From NCBI GenBank assembly GCA_949128115.1, contig OX421965.1, forward strand, positions 46,057,257-46,121,256: a DNA stretch of 64,000 nucleotides, given 5' to 3'. The notes beneath the pieces were generated by a model, which saw only the letters and a list, made by a program, of their open reading frames with translations, was not told the origin of the DNA and ran no database searches. Origin of the DNA: Anaspis maculata (Eukaryota > Arthropoda > Insecta > Coleoptera > Scraptiidae). A program made the translations under genes and the position numbers. Shown piece by piece: positions 34,236 through 45,097 of this stretch; positions within the stretch are counted from its first letter, which is position 1; the number at the start of each line of letters is the position of its first letter.

Positions 34236-34402
34236 TCACCAAATCATGCATTTCGATACCTATTTTGTCCGCAAAATTATCGTACATAATCTGAAACTCT
34301 TTGTTCTCTTTGTTCTCGACGGGCTTGCATAACCCGCAGTTTTTCCCTTTGGAATCAAAGTGCTTAGCACTGCTTTGAATTTTGTGTAATTTATCTACTC
34401 CC
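34236..34402 (-). CDS. candidate internal exon, unknown product
   Basis: The minus strand reads HLGVDKLHKIQSSAKHFDSK, then GKNCGLCKPVENKENKEFQI and MYDNFADKIGIEMHDL, directly followed by the strong donor GTGAGT. An in-frame stop lies just upstream with an AG acceptor (CAACTGAG) between them. The CxxC pair and balanced composition look protein-like, but no family is recognised and the acceptor's pyrimidine tract is poor. Confidence 0.35.
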
Positions 34403-34404
34403 AA

Positions 34405-35905
34405 ATGATCTCAGTTGATGGCAAAGGCCGCAATCTAGTGGGTGTGCACTTTGTGCACTCATGACGTGGCCTCCGAACTGCGCTCTCATGCGTATTTCGA
34501 GGTTTCATTATTGTTTCTTTTCCACAAGTTACGTCACAAACAGTAAGACGACAAAAAGAAACTCAGCTACGCCAAAATTAGCCGCTAAAAAGAGAACAGT
34601 ACTTTTTTATTTATTCACATTTCATTGTTCATTGTCGGGTTATACCTGAAAGTGAAGGAAGGAAAAGGGACTTACGCGCTTCTCCGTGTCCTGTGGGGGG
34701 TCCACCTTCTCGTATGAATCTGCCTTGTTGAGTCTACTAACCTTTTATTATTTGGGGGGAATTATGTAATCTCTTTTTCAAAATGTTTAACGTGTCATTG
34801 ATCATTGATCAAAATCATATTGTCATTCTAGATTTTCACGGTGAGGTGGGGGGAGCGAAGGGGTGAATTTGGGTGGCACTTTTTCCATAGAAAATTTTCT
34901 TTTTTGATGCTGTACAGGATGACGTTGACTGCATTGAAGAGAATTGAGAGGTCAAGAATATTAAATTGGACAGTCAGAGAATTTCAGGTGGGGTTGAAAA
35001 CTTTAGAAATATTTTTTCAGAGAAATTCAATTCTGTTGAATTTGATGAATTGCAAAATAGGTGGTGTCATTTAAAATTTCAAAGTTGAGGTGGATAGGGG
35101 CGATGGGGCTAAAGATAGAAATTCGCCAATGTACGTTATAGATGTCCCCCTCAATATAAAAATCGACCTGTTTTTGCTCGAAGACATTTTCACAAGGAAT
35201 CGGGAGTTATTGCCGGTGGATAGTTTTCAAATGATCACCCGGTACAACCGGAAGTCGAAAAAGTGCAGCTTCTTGAGAACGGGCGTCATCCGTTGCACTT
35301 TCCCCGCCATTATTACGATTATGATGAAGCCTTACTCTTCTTGAATTGTGGCTAACATTCAAAAGGAGAAGAAAAAAAAGTTGTGGAAAGTCAAATGTTC
35401 CATAAAAATGGATGTAAGGAAATGGAACAAAAACAGGAATGTTGAAAAAAGACACGAGTACAGCTGATCATAAGTCGCGATCATCTGCTGTGACTGAGCC
35501 TCCACGCGGAACTTTGAAGATAAGGGGGAAAACAACACCAATGTCACAGTCGCTATGAAGCTAAAAATTGACTTTCCAAAATTAGTTCTTGCACAGTGTC
35601 ATTCCTGAAGAATCACCGTTTTACTTCACCTAGAAGAAGAACTTCTCAAATCGGACAAAACAATTAGCAAAAAAATTGACTTCAAACTTATGAAAAACTG
35701 AATCATTGGATTGCAGAAAGGATAATGTTGGGAAGAATTATTTGCCTTCAATGCCGAATAAAAAAACTAGTTTTTACCAGTTGAAGATCCCCCAAGCTCA
35801 GATTCCGGGGGAGTTTTCACAACCCTCTACTAATTTCCCTAAAGAATTACATTAGTGAGTAGTGACTTGACTATAATTGATATTTGCAAGCGCGGACTTA
35901 CATTG
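34405..35905. other. unassigned intergenic DNA
   Basis: A short minus-strand frame near 35240-35310 begins MAGKVQRMTPVLKKL and looks protein-like but closes after about 27 codons without a clear donor. Nothing else was recognised. Confidence 0.35.
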
Positions 35906-36357
35906 TTACGGATTTGCGCTGGGTACTTTTATAATTGAGAGACGAACGTTTGAACACACACTGTTTATTACTGCCTACTACTAAATACACTTCAATTATT
36001 ATTCGCACCGAGGTAACACTTTGATCAAGTTCGCCGATCTACTCGCCCACTCTCGCTGTGAATTCAAATCTGGTATCGTTCGGTTCGTCTATCCTAATAT
36101 AGTCTAACTGTTACCTTCGGGAACATTCCACCGGTTCTCTGGCATATTCCACTGTGACCAATAGACTCGCGAAGGCTCTCGAAACGTCCATCACATTCGC
36201 GTGTAGACCGGTATGCTCTGGAAACTCGGCACCTCCACCATTTGTGCAGATGTGTTCTACGCGCCTATTGGGGTCTCCAGCATGTGTGAATGATCCAGAA
36301 TTAACTGGTATGCTCTCAGATATATTGGAATCGCACGAGAGCGTCGCAACTCGTAAC
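35906..36357 (-). mobile_element. solo LTR, Gypsy-like
   Basis: About 452 bp bounded by TGTTACGG on the left and CGTAACA on the right, with no internal retroelement on either side. In minus orientation it carries GGAGACCCCAATAGG and CACATCTGCACAAATGGTGG with AGGTGCCGAG, resembling a block in the LTRs at 17378 and 18731. Flanks ACAT and ATAT are at best a degraded 4 bp duplication. It most likely arose by LTR-LTR recombination. Confidence 0.6.
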
Positions 36358-38776
36358 AATATTCAATCTTTAGCATCACACTGCACTATCAAACAGTTCA
36401 ACTCCAGATTCACAACATACCAAGAAAATAAGTGCGACCAAGGGCGTGCACAATTCGATATTGCTGCCAACATTCAATAGATACGCAACAATAAGCCGGC
36501 CAACAAAACATTGACCTGTAAAATGACAATGGCTGTGCTAGCTGCACAAATCGTCGTAATTCGATGACGAGCTTTTCGGTGAAATGCACAATGCCGAGCT
36601 TTAGTATGATCATCTGACCTTTTAGCGTGGAGTTTGGAAGCATCGCAGTAGATAGGTCGAATTCTGTTGTTGGGAGCTCGGTAAAGAGGAATTTCAGTGT
36701 GGTACAACAGACTAGAAGTAACAGTGCAGATTAGGATGACGAAGGAATGAGAAGGATCCGGAGATCCAGCAGGCAAATCCACTTGTAGTGCGGTGTGGCA
36801 GAGTGATCAGTGGGAGCCGAACTCAAGTCCATTAAAATTAATCGCATTCTGGTGTATTGTGTGTTTGCCTGTAATGATGTCATTAAGGACTCCATAAAGG
36901 AACTCTATTTTTATCCTGCTTGTGCTATATTGCGCGAATGTTGTCTTTGGGGTATTGGGGTGTGTCTGTTCCTTTCAGCAGCGAGAGCATATTATATAGG
37001 ACTGAAAGAATCGTTTTCGGAGCATCTTGCATCAGTTTTATGGCCAGTCCTCTGATACCCGTCCTTCTCAGTTGACACCTGAAATACTATCCCGGAGTTC
37101 TCAGTTGAAGTTATATACAAAGTATTCTGTAGATAAACCCAGCGTTTCGACACCTGCGTAATGTTTTGCTCGTGACGAAACACGAATAATCATCTAGTTC
37201 ATCACGTCACCAGTATATTGATTTATTGATTATTTGAGGAATTTTTTCAATTTTTAATATTGTTCTTTATGTTGAGAGCATCTTTAGCAGTTCTTGTTTG
37301 CAGAAAGATCGATATGCTGCAAGCTTAGCCTTGAATTGGATACTTAGCTAGGCAGGTATAATGTACTTATGTTTTATTTATACGAACTGCTTTCTAGCCG
37401 CTTCCACGGGACCACTGCTGGTTTTGTTTTCCCTGCCCTGTATGTTAATTTTTGATCAATCCTATCTCCTTGCCGTTCTGGGCGTTCTCTTGCCTTTTGT
37501 TTTGTTCATTTTCAACATTTCACTATTCAGCATCAAGTACCAAGCCGATAAAATCAATTGGTTTCACGGTTTTCGATCCATCCGCCGACGCCGCTTCAAC
37601 CCTCTATACCCATAAAATTCATGGAACTATAGATATTCAAACTTTTATTTCGAAATCAAGCTTTTATTCAGACTGGGTGTTTCACTTTGAATCTTCTCAA
37701 CTAACCCTGCACAGTGCATATTCTTGAATGTCCCACCGCCGCCGTTCACATGGGAATAACCCCCCTCCTCTATAACAATAACAAACACATTTTATGATAA
37801 GCAGAAATCTCATTAAAACTTCCCTCTATTTCAAATAATGATGATGAACAAGGAACGAATGAAAAACACGTGATTATTATCAACCGTTCCAGTTTTCACA
37901 CAATGACCGTCCGAGCGACAGAACTCTCCTTTTGTCTCATCCAGACGATAGGCATAATGTTTCAGCAGGATGTAAAAATTCTACCAGAAGAGGAGTGCGT
38001 TGTTGAATTTAATTATTGTTTAAGGCAGATTTTGGTGGCGGTGGAGCGGGTCTTTTAGGTAATAAAGGCCTCTTTATTTAATTAGCAACGTTGTGTATGT
38101 ACCCCAGTTTAAAGTCACTCGGAGGTTAATTTTCTTCAAGGTGTTGGAAATAATGAGCTAGAGTATAATGCGAGAGACAGGTTCGTGGAAGCGGCAGTAA
38201 CGAAATGTCGTGATGAAATTACTGCCGTAATTGCGTGATACATCTCCGGTAGTTTCGGACACAAAGTTGTTTGAGTGCCAACGGTTTCGGGCTTTACACT
38301 TTACAGAACAAAACGATTTCGCGAGGCCAGTGCCTATATTTAGTTATTTTGCTAGAAACCTAAACTTCCAGATCCTGAACGAAGATCTACAGAAGTTTAA
38401 GACGGGAATCGATACCTGAGTCCATCCATCCCAACCATTCAAGGTATCCGGTAGACTACTGACTTGAACCACATAAGAGTAAGTTTATCACGCCGAACCT
38501 TGCCGGACCACCATTCGGAGAACGTGACGCCCTCTCGGCCCGCTTCTTTCTTCTGTCTTTTCAACCGCTGAACTAAGAACTACTGATTCAGAGACCTTCA
38601 GTCGAACAACTTTTACTTTGAATATTTGTTACTGAAGCGATAAAAACTCAAAATTTTCGTATCAATCTTACAGTGGCGCCCAATTCAGTGGCCTGCCTTC
38701 ATTGGTTTGAGGTACCTAGTGGCCCATCTATCAAGTACAAGTGGCTCCGAACACTGCCATCAAAAATATTTTTTGA
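36358..38776. other. unassigned intergenic DNA
   Basis: Several open frames of 60-110 codons occur on both strands without domains. TGGCGCCCAATTC near 38672 resembles a primer-binding site, but no LTR could be drawn. No element or gene is called. Confidence 0.35.
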
Positions 38777-38917
38777 TTTTGGAAATGCCAATGGGCTCAA
38801 ACCAAAATACATCCTTGAAGCTTACGAAAGAGACCTAAATGGTAAGATTCTGTCAGGAAATAAACCTACAGGGATTGATTCCGCAACGCTTATTTTACCA
38901 ATATAACTCCGTCCTTA
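38777..38917 (+). repeat. dispersed repeat, copy 2
   Basis: Highly similar to 14876-15017, beginning TTTTGGAAATGCCAATGGGC and ending CCGTCCTTAA. Confidence 0.7.
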
Positions 38918-39254
38918 ACTCATTTCCCCGTTTGTAGACCTCGTGATCACACTACAACGAGAGTGCCTCTCGCGTGCGAAACCAATGAAATAGAACTCCA
39001 ATTTTTCCCCGAAATTTATAGCCATCCACCATTCAATCTGCCATCTGATGTCGCCAAGTGACTACCATTTAAAGTTTCACGATGCATTTTTCCAATTATT
39101 GCCTTGTTCCAAGTTTGATTTTCATTATTTATATATGATTTATGACGATATACGATGATATGAGAGGATGCTCTCGAAACCGGTAGTGTAATAAGCTTTC
39201 AATAAAGATTGACGAAGTACTGTCAGATTTAATTTCATTTGAATTATTTAGAAG

Positions 39255-39611
39255 TTACTGCTGTACCCTGGGTAGGGGCCAGAGCTCCACCACAGGACGC
39301 TTCAGCAGTCTATAGGTAGTTTGCACGGTGGCAACTCTTACGTTACCATCAGCAACAGTAGGTAAGGCCTCCATTCGGACAAAACGCCACATTACTGCAT
39401 CGTCTTTGATGACAACAAAAGTGACAATGTCGGCAGGTGAAAGTGAATGGTTTTGATGCTATTTTGCTATTTGATGCAAAGTGTGCAAGTGCTCGTTATG
39501 CTAGCGCTGCCAAAAATGCTGCTGCATGGGCTGGATCTACTGCCAGTGGAACAATTGACTCAGCCGCAAATGTGACACGTCTGGATCCGGCGGGGCGGTG
39601 AGAGGTTCTCA
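39255..39611 (-). pseudogene. Pao integrase C-terminal remnant
   Basis: The minus strand reads MQQHFWQR, HNEHLHTLHQ and HNSLSP-like residues, then DIVTFVVIKDDAVMWRF, VRVATVQTTYRLLKRPVVEL and a TAA at 39255-39257. This is the standard BEL/Pao C-terminal order. Two in-frame stops interrupt the upstream portion. It joins conceptually to the fragment beyond the Harbinger element. Confidence 0.8.
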
Positions 39612-39761
39612 TAGGCGCTTTCTTTCGCTCAGTAACTTCGAATCACGATCCAAATACCTGGAATCCAGATCCGTGGATCCGGATTCCAGAAGTAGTGGGG
39701 CAAGAGAACAACAAAAAAAATTTGACACTTTGACGGTGTCATCATTTATCATAATAAGAAA

Positions 39762-40862
39762 ATGGAAATGAAAAAGATTGTTTTGGTAAGTTCTTCATTA
39801 TTCTTATCCTAAAATACCTTAATTGTTTGGGCGTTTTTGCAGCTAGAACTACTGAAACCTATGCGGAGTTTATCGGCTTACAGCAGTTCTTCTAGTTCTT
39901 CAGATGATGAAGATACAAATGAAAATAGAATTTCTCACATTCGGGTCAAAAATTATGTGGAGACTATCGTAATTCAGTATTCATGCGACGACTTCAAGAA
40001 TCACTTTAGGATGGAAAGAGGAACCATTGAAGTGTTGGTTGAACTCTACACTACACGTACCACTCCCAGGCTGCCAGGAGGATGGGCTCGAGTTACTGAG
40101 CAAAAGGCAGTGCTCCTCACTATCTGGTACTTGGCAAATATGGAAACTTTTCGTCAAATAGCAGATAGGTTTAATGTGACATTGAGTTGCGCTCACAACA
40201 TAGTGAAAAATGTTTGTGGGTTCCTAGTCAGAATGAGCCAACAGTACATAAAATGGCCTAGTGTAGCAAGTGCTGAAGAGGATGCTACAGCATTTAGACA
40301 AAAAAAAGGAATACAGAACGTGTTAGGTGCTATAGATGGCACACATTTCAGAATTAACAGACCACAGCAGCATCAAGAAGACTACTGTAATCGCAAAGGA
40401 TACCACAGTGTTTTAATGCAAGGTGTAGTCAATTCAAAAATGGAATTCATTAATATACATGTAGGTGAAGCAGGCTCAATGCACGATGCACGTGTGCTTA
40501 GAAGATCGTCGTTGTACAGAAAGTCCGATGATAATCCTGACCAACTATTTTATGGAAAATATAAAATATTGGGTGATTCAGCTTACCCATCCTTGCCCTG
40601 GTTAATGACACCTGTGAAAGACAATGGCCATTTAACTGAAGAGCAAAAAAACTTCAACTATAGACATTCTTCAACCAGGATGATTATCGAAAATGCATTT
40701 GGTCATCTCAAGGGCAGGTTTAGACGCCTGCAAAAATTCGATAACTTCAAAATACCATTTGTTGTCAATTGCATTGCGGCAGCCTGTGTATTGCATAATA
40801 TATGTCAAAGGAGAAATGATCATAATGATGAACTGTTTATTGAGGAAGTTGAGGAATTGTAA
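39762..40862 (+). CDS. PIF/Harbinger DDE transposase (HARBI1-like)
   Basis: Two exons: 39762-39785 (ATGGAAATG..., eight codons) and 39843-40862, separated by a 57 nt intron with GTAAGT donor and TTTTTGCAG acceptor, giving about 347 residues. The N-terminal part is Ser/Asp-rich, followed by a helix-turn-helix-like segment (FRQIADRFNVTLSCAHNIVK). The DDE_4 nuclease follows: GAIDGTH (first Asp about residue 172), ILGDSAYP (second Asp about 252) and IIENAFGHLKGRFRRL (Glu about 290). All three catalytic residues are present and no stop interrupts. It should cut and paste the element in the nucleus with its Myb-like partner. The first exon is inferred from splice sites and could differ. Confidence 0.9.
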
Positions 40863-41377
40863 GGCGATTTTTGCGATGTTTCAACAAGTTTAATACTATT
40901 AATTATATAAATAACAATGACTGTTCACTATTTCATATTATGTATAACAATACCTATTGTTAACAACTTAGCATGAAAATGTTTTTTGGTTTCAAAATGA
41001 CTCAAAAAGCTTTTCAAATAAAATTGTGTTTCTAATAATTGAATTGTTCTATGACTTATTACCCCAAAGTTGCACCAAAAAATTTAATCATGAATTAGCT
41101 AATTGAGCATTTTCTTTGGGAATTTCAGCGTAGTGCCCAATGAGGAAATCAGTTGTACAAAAAATGATGGAAAAACGTTCAGTCACAACAGCTTGTATGC
41201 ATTTCCTGTGGCCTGTCAACTGGCACTGACCTAAAATTCACTGGAGAAAATCCTCAATTAGCTACTTCATGATTAAATTATTTGGTGCAACCGGGGGTTG
41301 ATGATAATACTGTGGTTATAAATAATATTGCATAGAAATCATGGTGATGTAATGTGTAACATGTAACATAAAAATAT

Positions 41378-42421
41378 TCAAGATAATTTATCTAACAGTT
41401 TTTCCAATAGCAACACTTTTTTATTTTCAACTTCAAGTTTTTTCTCTTCCATTGCCATGACTTCCTGGTGCCGTCTCTCTTTTTGAGCCATTTTCTCTCT
41501 TCGTAATACTAAAGTATTATTCGGTTTACGTTTCTTTTTCGCGGGTTCGCTATAACTGGAGTGGGATTCCACTGATTCCAGGGATTCACCATTATTCGAT
41601 AAACTGCTTTCGATGCCGTCTCCGTTTCCATCTTGTGCTGGTGCAACCTCTTCCACATCAATACCAATGTCCAGTACTGTCTCTGGCTGAGGTTGATTGG
41701 AAGGCTTGTCGCCAACAATTTCGTCCAGCCGCTCGTAGAACTTGTAGTTCTGGGCTCCCCTGCCACTTTTCTTTGGGCCTTTATTGTCCTTTATTGAACG
41801 GTATACCCTCATAAGGTTGGTCCATTTCCTCTCAAGCTTGTCTACATCCCTCTGGATAAAAATGTTACGTTCAAAATGATGAGTCCAATGCATACCAAAT
41901 TTACTTACAAAATAATTGTGAGCTGCCATTTTTTCTTGGATTATTGCCCAGACATTCTTCCTCTTCTTTGCATGACTGAAATCATCTTTGTGGCCCTCAT
42001 ACAATGAAATAAAAAAAAGAGTTTCAGTCTCTGACCAAAAACTAGACTGGACTTCTGGTCCATCATTAAGAGATGACGATGACGGTCCAGCTGCGCCGAT
42101 AGTTTCTAGTTCCTCTCCCGAACTCTGTTCATTTGCGTGAGGTGACGTTCCAGCCATAGAAGTTCCAGCTGTGCTCATTTCTATTGCATTCGGATGTTTT
42201 ACCAAACGGTGGCAAACTGCGTGTGCCAGCAAACTTTGTACATAATATGGATCTAGAAATTACACCAATAAATCAGTTTTCGTACTTTCAACAAATTGTC
42301 ACATGGTATGTAGGTACCTACCTGTTCTTGCTCTAGCTGCGTCTTCTCCACTGACAAACAACTGATGCGTCACGTTCGTTTCGGGGTCGAAAATAAGGAG
42401 TTCTTCCTTGTCACGATCCAT
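41378..42421 (-). CDS. Harbinger MADF/Myb-like DNA-binding partner protein
   Basis: Three exons on the minus strand: 42322-42421 (ATG), 41909-42252, 41378-41851. Introns are 69 nt (GTAGGT...TTTCTAG) and 57 nt (GTAAGT...TATCCAG). The joined frame has about 305 codons and stays open. The second intron is a multiple of three, so unspliced sequence also reads through, but removing it restores the domain. After a Ser-rich leader comes a MADF/SANT-like domain: FWSETETLFFISLYEG, NVWAIIQEKMAAH, LERKWTNLMRVY, SGRGAQNYKFYERLDEIV. A Glu/Lys-rich, probably coiled-coil tail (REKMAQKERRHQEVMAMEEK) ends the protein. Such partners bring Harbinger transposase to DNA and the nucleus. It converges on the transposase gene. 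Confidence 0.85.
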
Positions 42422-42692
42422 AATTGATGCACCGATCAGGCACCGATCACACCGATATAATAGAATTGTCAGTGTCAGATATCAAACAACACGCTCTTCA
42501 TCTGTTAGATTTGCTGTTCGAATCCAACGAATCGTAAAAATTTAACGATTCAGAGGGGAAAGGGGAAACCGGAACACGATCCAAATTACGGAGGAAGTAG
42601 GGATGGATCGGATAGCAAGAGAACTACTCTGTTTGAATCCGAACGCGTTATATCGCGTTTGGATCACGGTTTTGAGAGCAAAAGAAAGCAGC

Positions 42693-43800
42693 TAATGTCA
42701 GGAAATAGCTTGGTGTAAACGGATTCAAGTCATTTGGATAGGAAGATACATCGTACAATGGTCGTGAATTCAAGAATGCTTCGCATTCCTGAGCCTGAAC
42801 GTATATCTCCTCGAACGTGAGGATCTGATCTTCCTCCACGCGAGCCAGATGAGTCTCACAGACTTTATGTCACTCTCCCACAACCGGTCAAAATGCGGAG
42901 CGATGCCTGATTTGAAGGGCCAACGAATGGCTTCGCCTTCCGCGGCCAGATTAAGCAGGCGAACAAGCTCTCTATTGGCACCCACGAAGTTGGTTCCATT
43001 ACCGATGTGAATCTCAGAACAACGACCAAGATGAGCGATAGAACGACGTAAGGCAGCGACGAATGCGTTCGTGGAGAGGTCAGATACAATCCACATATGT
43101 GAAGTGCCTTGGTGGAATAGCAATGAAGAGGCAAATCTATCCTTCAGCACTTCAGCTTCTTTGCACCGTGAACTCGGTGAACACCATGACTCGCGATAAT
43201 GGTGAAGGGTCCCCCAAAATCCACCCCCACACATGCAATAGGTTTGATTTGCGACACGCTTTGGGACGGAAAATCACCTATAACAGGTGCTAACGGCATG
43301 GGGTGCGTTCAGAAGCACCGAAAACATGCGTAAAGATGCTGCCGAACAGCCTTGTGAGCAGAGGGAATCCAAACATTCTGCTAATGTGAAAAAACCGTTA
43401 TACCGACAACCAGATGAGAATGGCGTTAGTGAATTTAGCGGATCAATAATTCTACCAATTCATGGCTACGAGGCACCAGACCCTGATGATAACGATCAAA
43501 GGGTAAATCTGATTGTCTAAGGCGGCCACCTTCTCTCAGAATTCACTCAGGGTGTAGAAATGGTGATAAATTTCTCAAGACCTTGGAAATGTGACCATCA
43601 GATTGAATCTGATGGATCTCTGCGCTGAATACCTGGTTCTGAACCAGCCTAAGCATGGTCTTAAGCGCACTGTCAAGGCTCCACGTTCGTTAGGGATAAC
43701 TGATGATAGCAACGAGAATTTGAGCCTTGATAACTTTCCATTTTTAACAGATGTCAGCAGGCAGAGGTGCATCTCAATCCAGACACAAATGCCTAATTTT
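42693..43800 (-). pseudogene. Pao pre-integrase and integrase core remnant
   Basis: The minus strand reads LKTMLRLVQNQVFSAEIHQ, LSPFLHPE with a stop, LREGGRLRQSDLPFD (the conserved BEL/Pao GGRL region), QNVWIPSAHKAVRQHLYAC (zinc domain), and then GVDFGGPFTI with the first catalytic Asp. After a frameshift near 43160 follow FHQGTSHMWIVSDLSTNAFV and IHIGNGTNFVG; the second catalytic Asp of the usual DNGTNF is replaced by Gly. It ends QECEAFLNSRPLYD...TPSYFLTL at the Harbinger boundary. Multiple breaks make it inactive. Confidence 0.85.
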
Positions 43801-44324
43801 TTGTATGAGATGTTTGATTAAGAGCTTACTTTGCAACATTTCGATTAGAGGCGTCGTTTTCGAGATATTTGGATCCACCACCATTTTTTAAGGCCTCAGA
43901 ACTATAAAATCCAAGAAAACTTATGATTTCTCAACTGATAAATAAATAGATTTTCAAGGTGGTTTGAGGGGACCACCATTTTAGCTGAGAAGCAAACATG
44001 TTTTTAGGAAATAATTTTTTAGGCTCTTAGGAAAGTTGTGTTTTCGGGATGTTTCTGAATGATTGTTACGGTTTCATTTTCGAACGCATCTCAGTTCAAA
44101 AGTAAGCTGATGTACCTAGGTATACCTACAAGCTGATGGTCATATTGAGTTTGTCACATTTGTAATTTTTTGTTTTCAATTTTTAAATTTTTTTTTTTAG
44201 CGATAGTACTTATTTTTCGATGCTCCAACATTTTCTGAAATACTGACAAAAAGTGAAACACCCTATATATTAAAGCCCCGGCATCCTCCCTATTCTTGAT
44301 TCGGGATAAGCTTTGATTAAAGTA
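43801..44324. other. repetitive intergenic DNA
   Basis: The part 44110-44275 (from AGCTGATGTACCTAGG-like sequence to GTGAAACACCCTATATA) is related to 61850-62045 and its mirror at 59535-59730. No gene is seen. Confidence 0.45.
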
Positions 44325-44326
44325 TA

Positions 44327-44927
44327 CAGGGTGTTTCAGTTTTAACTCGAGTTTTAACCTATCAAACTTTGAGATAAGATTCTCCTTACCCTCCTGATTT
44401 AGAAAACTACAACATTCTTGCCTTTTACTCGATTCAGAAAGATACAGGGTGCCAAAGTTCATTTTTCTCGAGATTTTTCTCAATTTTTTAAAATTTGTAA
44501 CTTCAGAACTATCTTTATTGAATTAAATTTAGCATAGGCTGACTTGTCGAAATCATCTACCTACCTGCCAAATTTCAAAAGAATCCAATTAGTGGCGTGG
44601 AAGTTATGTGGCGTCTCAAATTTAGAATCATCTGGAGAACCTTTAAAATTATGCTCTCCCCAGAACTCCTTCGCTACTGATTGGATTCTTCCGAAGTTTG
44701 GCAGGTAGCTGGTAGATAATTCTGACAAACCAGACTATGCCAAATTGAAGCTAATTTGATTGAATGGTTCGCAAGTTACAAATTTTTAAAATTCGAAAAA
44801 GTGAACTTTAGCACCCTGTATCTCTCTTAGAAAGCGAGTGAGAGGCACGTATGTCATATTTTTCTAAATCAGGAGGATGAGGAGAACCTTATCTAAAACT
44901 TTGATCGGTAAAAACTGAAACACCCTG
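44327..44927. mobile_element. 601 bp TA-flanked long-TIR MITE
   Basis: Ends CAGGGTGTTTCAGTTTT and the complement AAAACTGAAACACCCTG, with TA at 44325-44326 and 44928-44929. The arms stay inverted for nearly 300 bp (CTCCTGATTTAGAAAA, ATACAGGGTGC, ACCTGCCAAA). No coding capacity. The TA target suggests a Tc1/mariner-type source. Confidence 0.8.
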
Positions 44928-45037
44928 TATAGCAACTGTAAACGATAACGTTTAATTGAAATCACTCACTGCGCACAAGTGAGGTATCACAGGATTATCG
45001 TCCCATAACATTGATTAACAATAAATTTGATATTACG

Positions 45038-45094
<57 letters not shown>
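45038..45094. repeat. (GA)n microsatellite
   Basis: About 28 uninterrupted AG dinucleotides. A low-complexity open frame across it is an artefact. Confidence 0.95.

Positions 45095-45097
<3 letters not shown>

Larger units (their letters stand above)
39614..42692. mobile_element. PIF/Harbinger transposon with two intact genes
   Basis: About 3.08 kb. Imperfect inverted ends are GGCGCTTTCTTTCGCTC (left) and the complement of GAGCAAAAGAAAGCAGC (right), followed inward by GATCCAAA on both sides. TAA follows the right end; the left flank is ATAG/TAT, a slightly altered 3 bp target copy. The two convergent genes, DDE transposase (plus) and MADF/Myb-like protein (minus), are the hallmark pair of this superfamily. 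Both frames are intact after splicing, so autonomy is plausible. The insertion interrupts a Pao integrase gene. Confidence 0.88.
39255..43800 (-). mobile_element. BEL/Pao retrotransposon fragment, split by a Harbinger insertion
   Basis: Minus-strand Pao pol sequence occurs on both sides of the Harbinger element. The right part (42693-43800) covers the pre-integrase and integrase core. The left part (39255-39611) covers the C-terminal integrase region and stop. The right part stops at ...TPSYFLTL exactly at the Harbinger end, and the left part resumes with EPLTAPPDPDV, so the two halves were once continuous. Frameshifts and stops show the Pao copy was already, or later became, inactive. LTRs were not identified. 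Confidence 0.85.

Noticed and set aside
38665..38690. TGGCGCCCAATTC resembling a retroelement primer-binding site
   Set aside because: No LTR ends in the expected place, and no downstream gag/pol on the plus strand.
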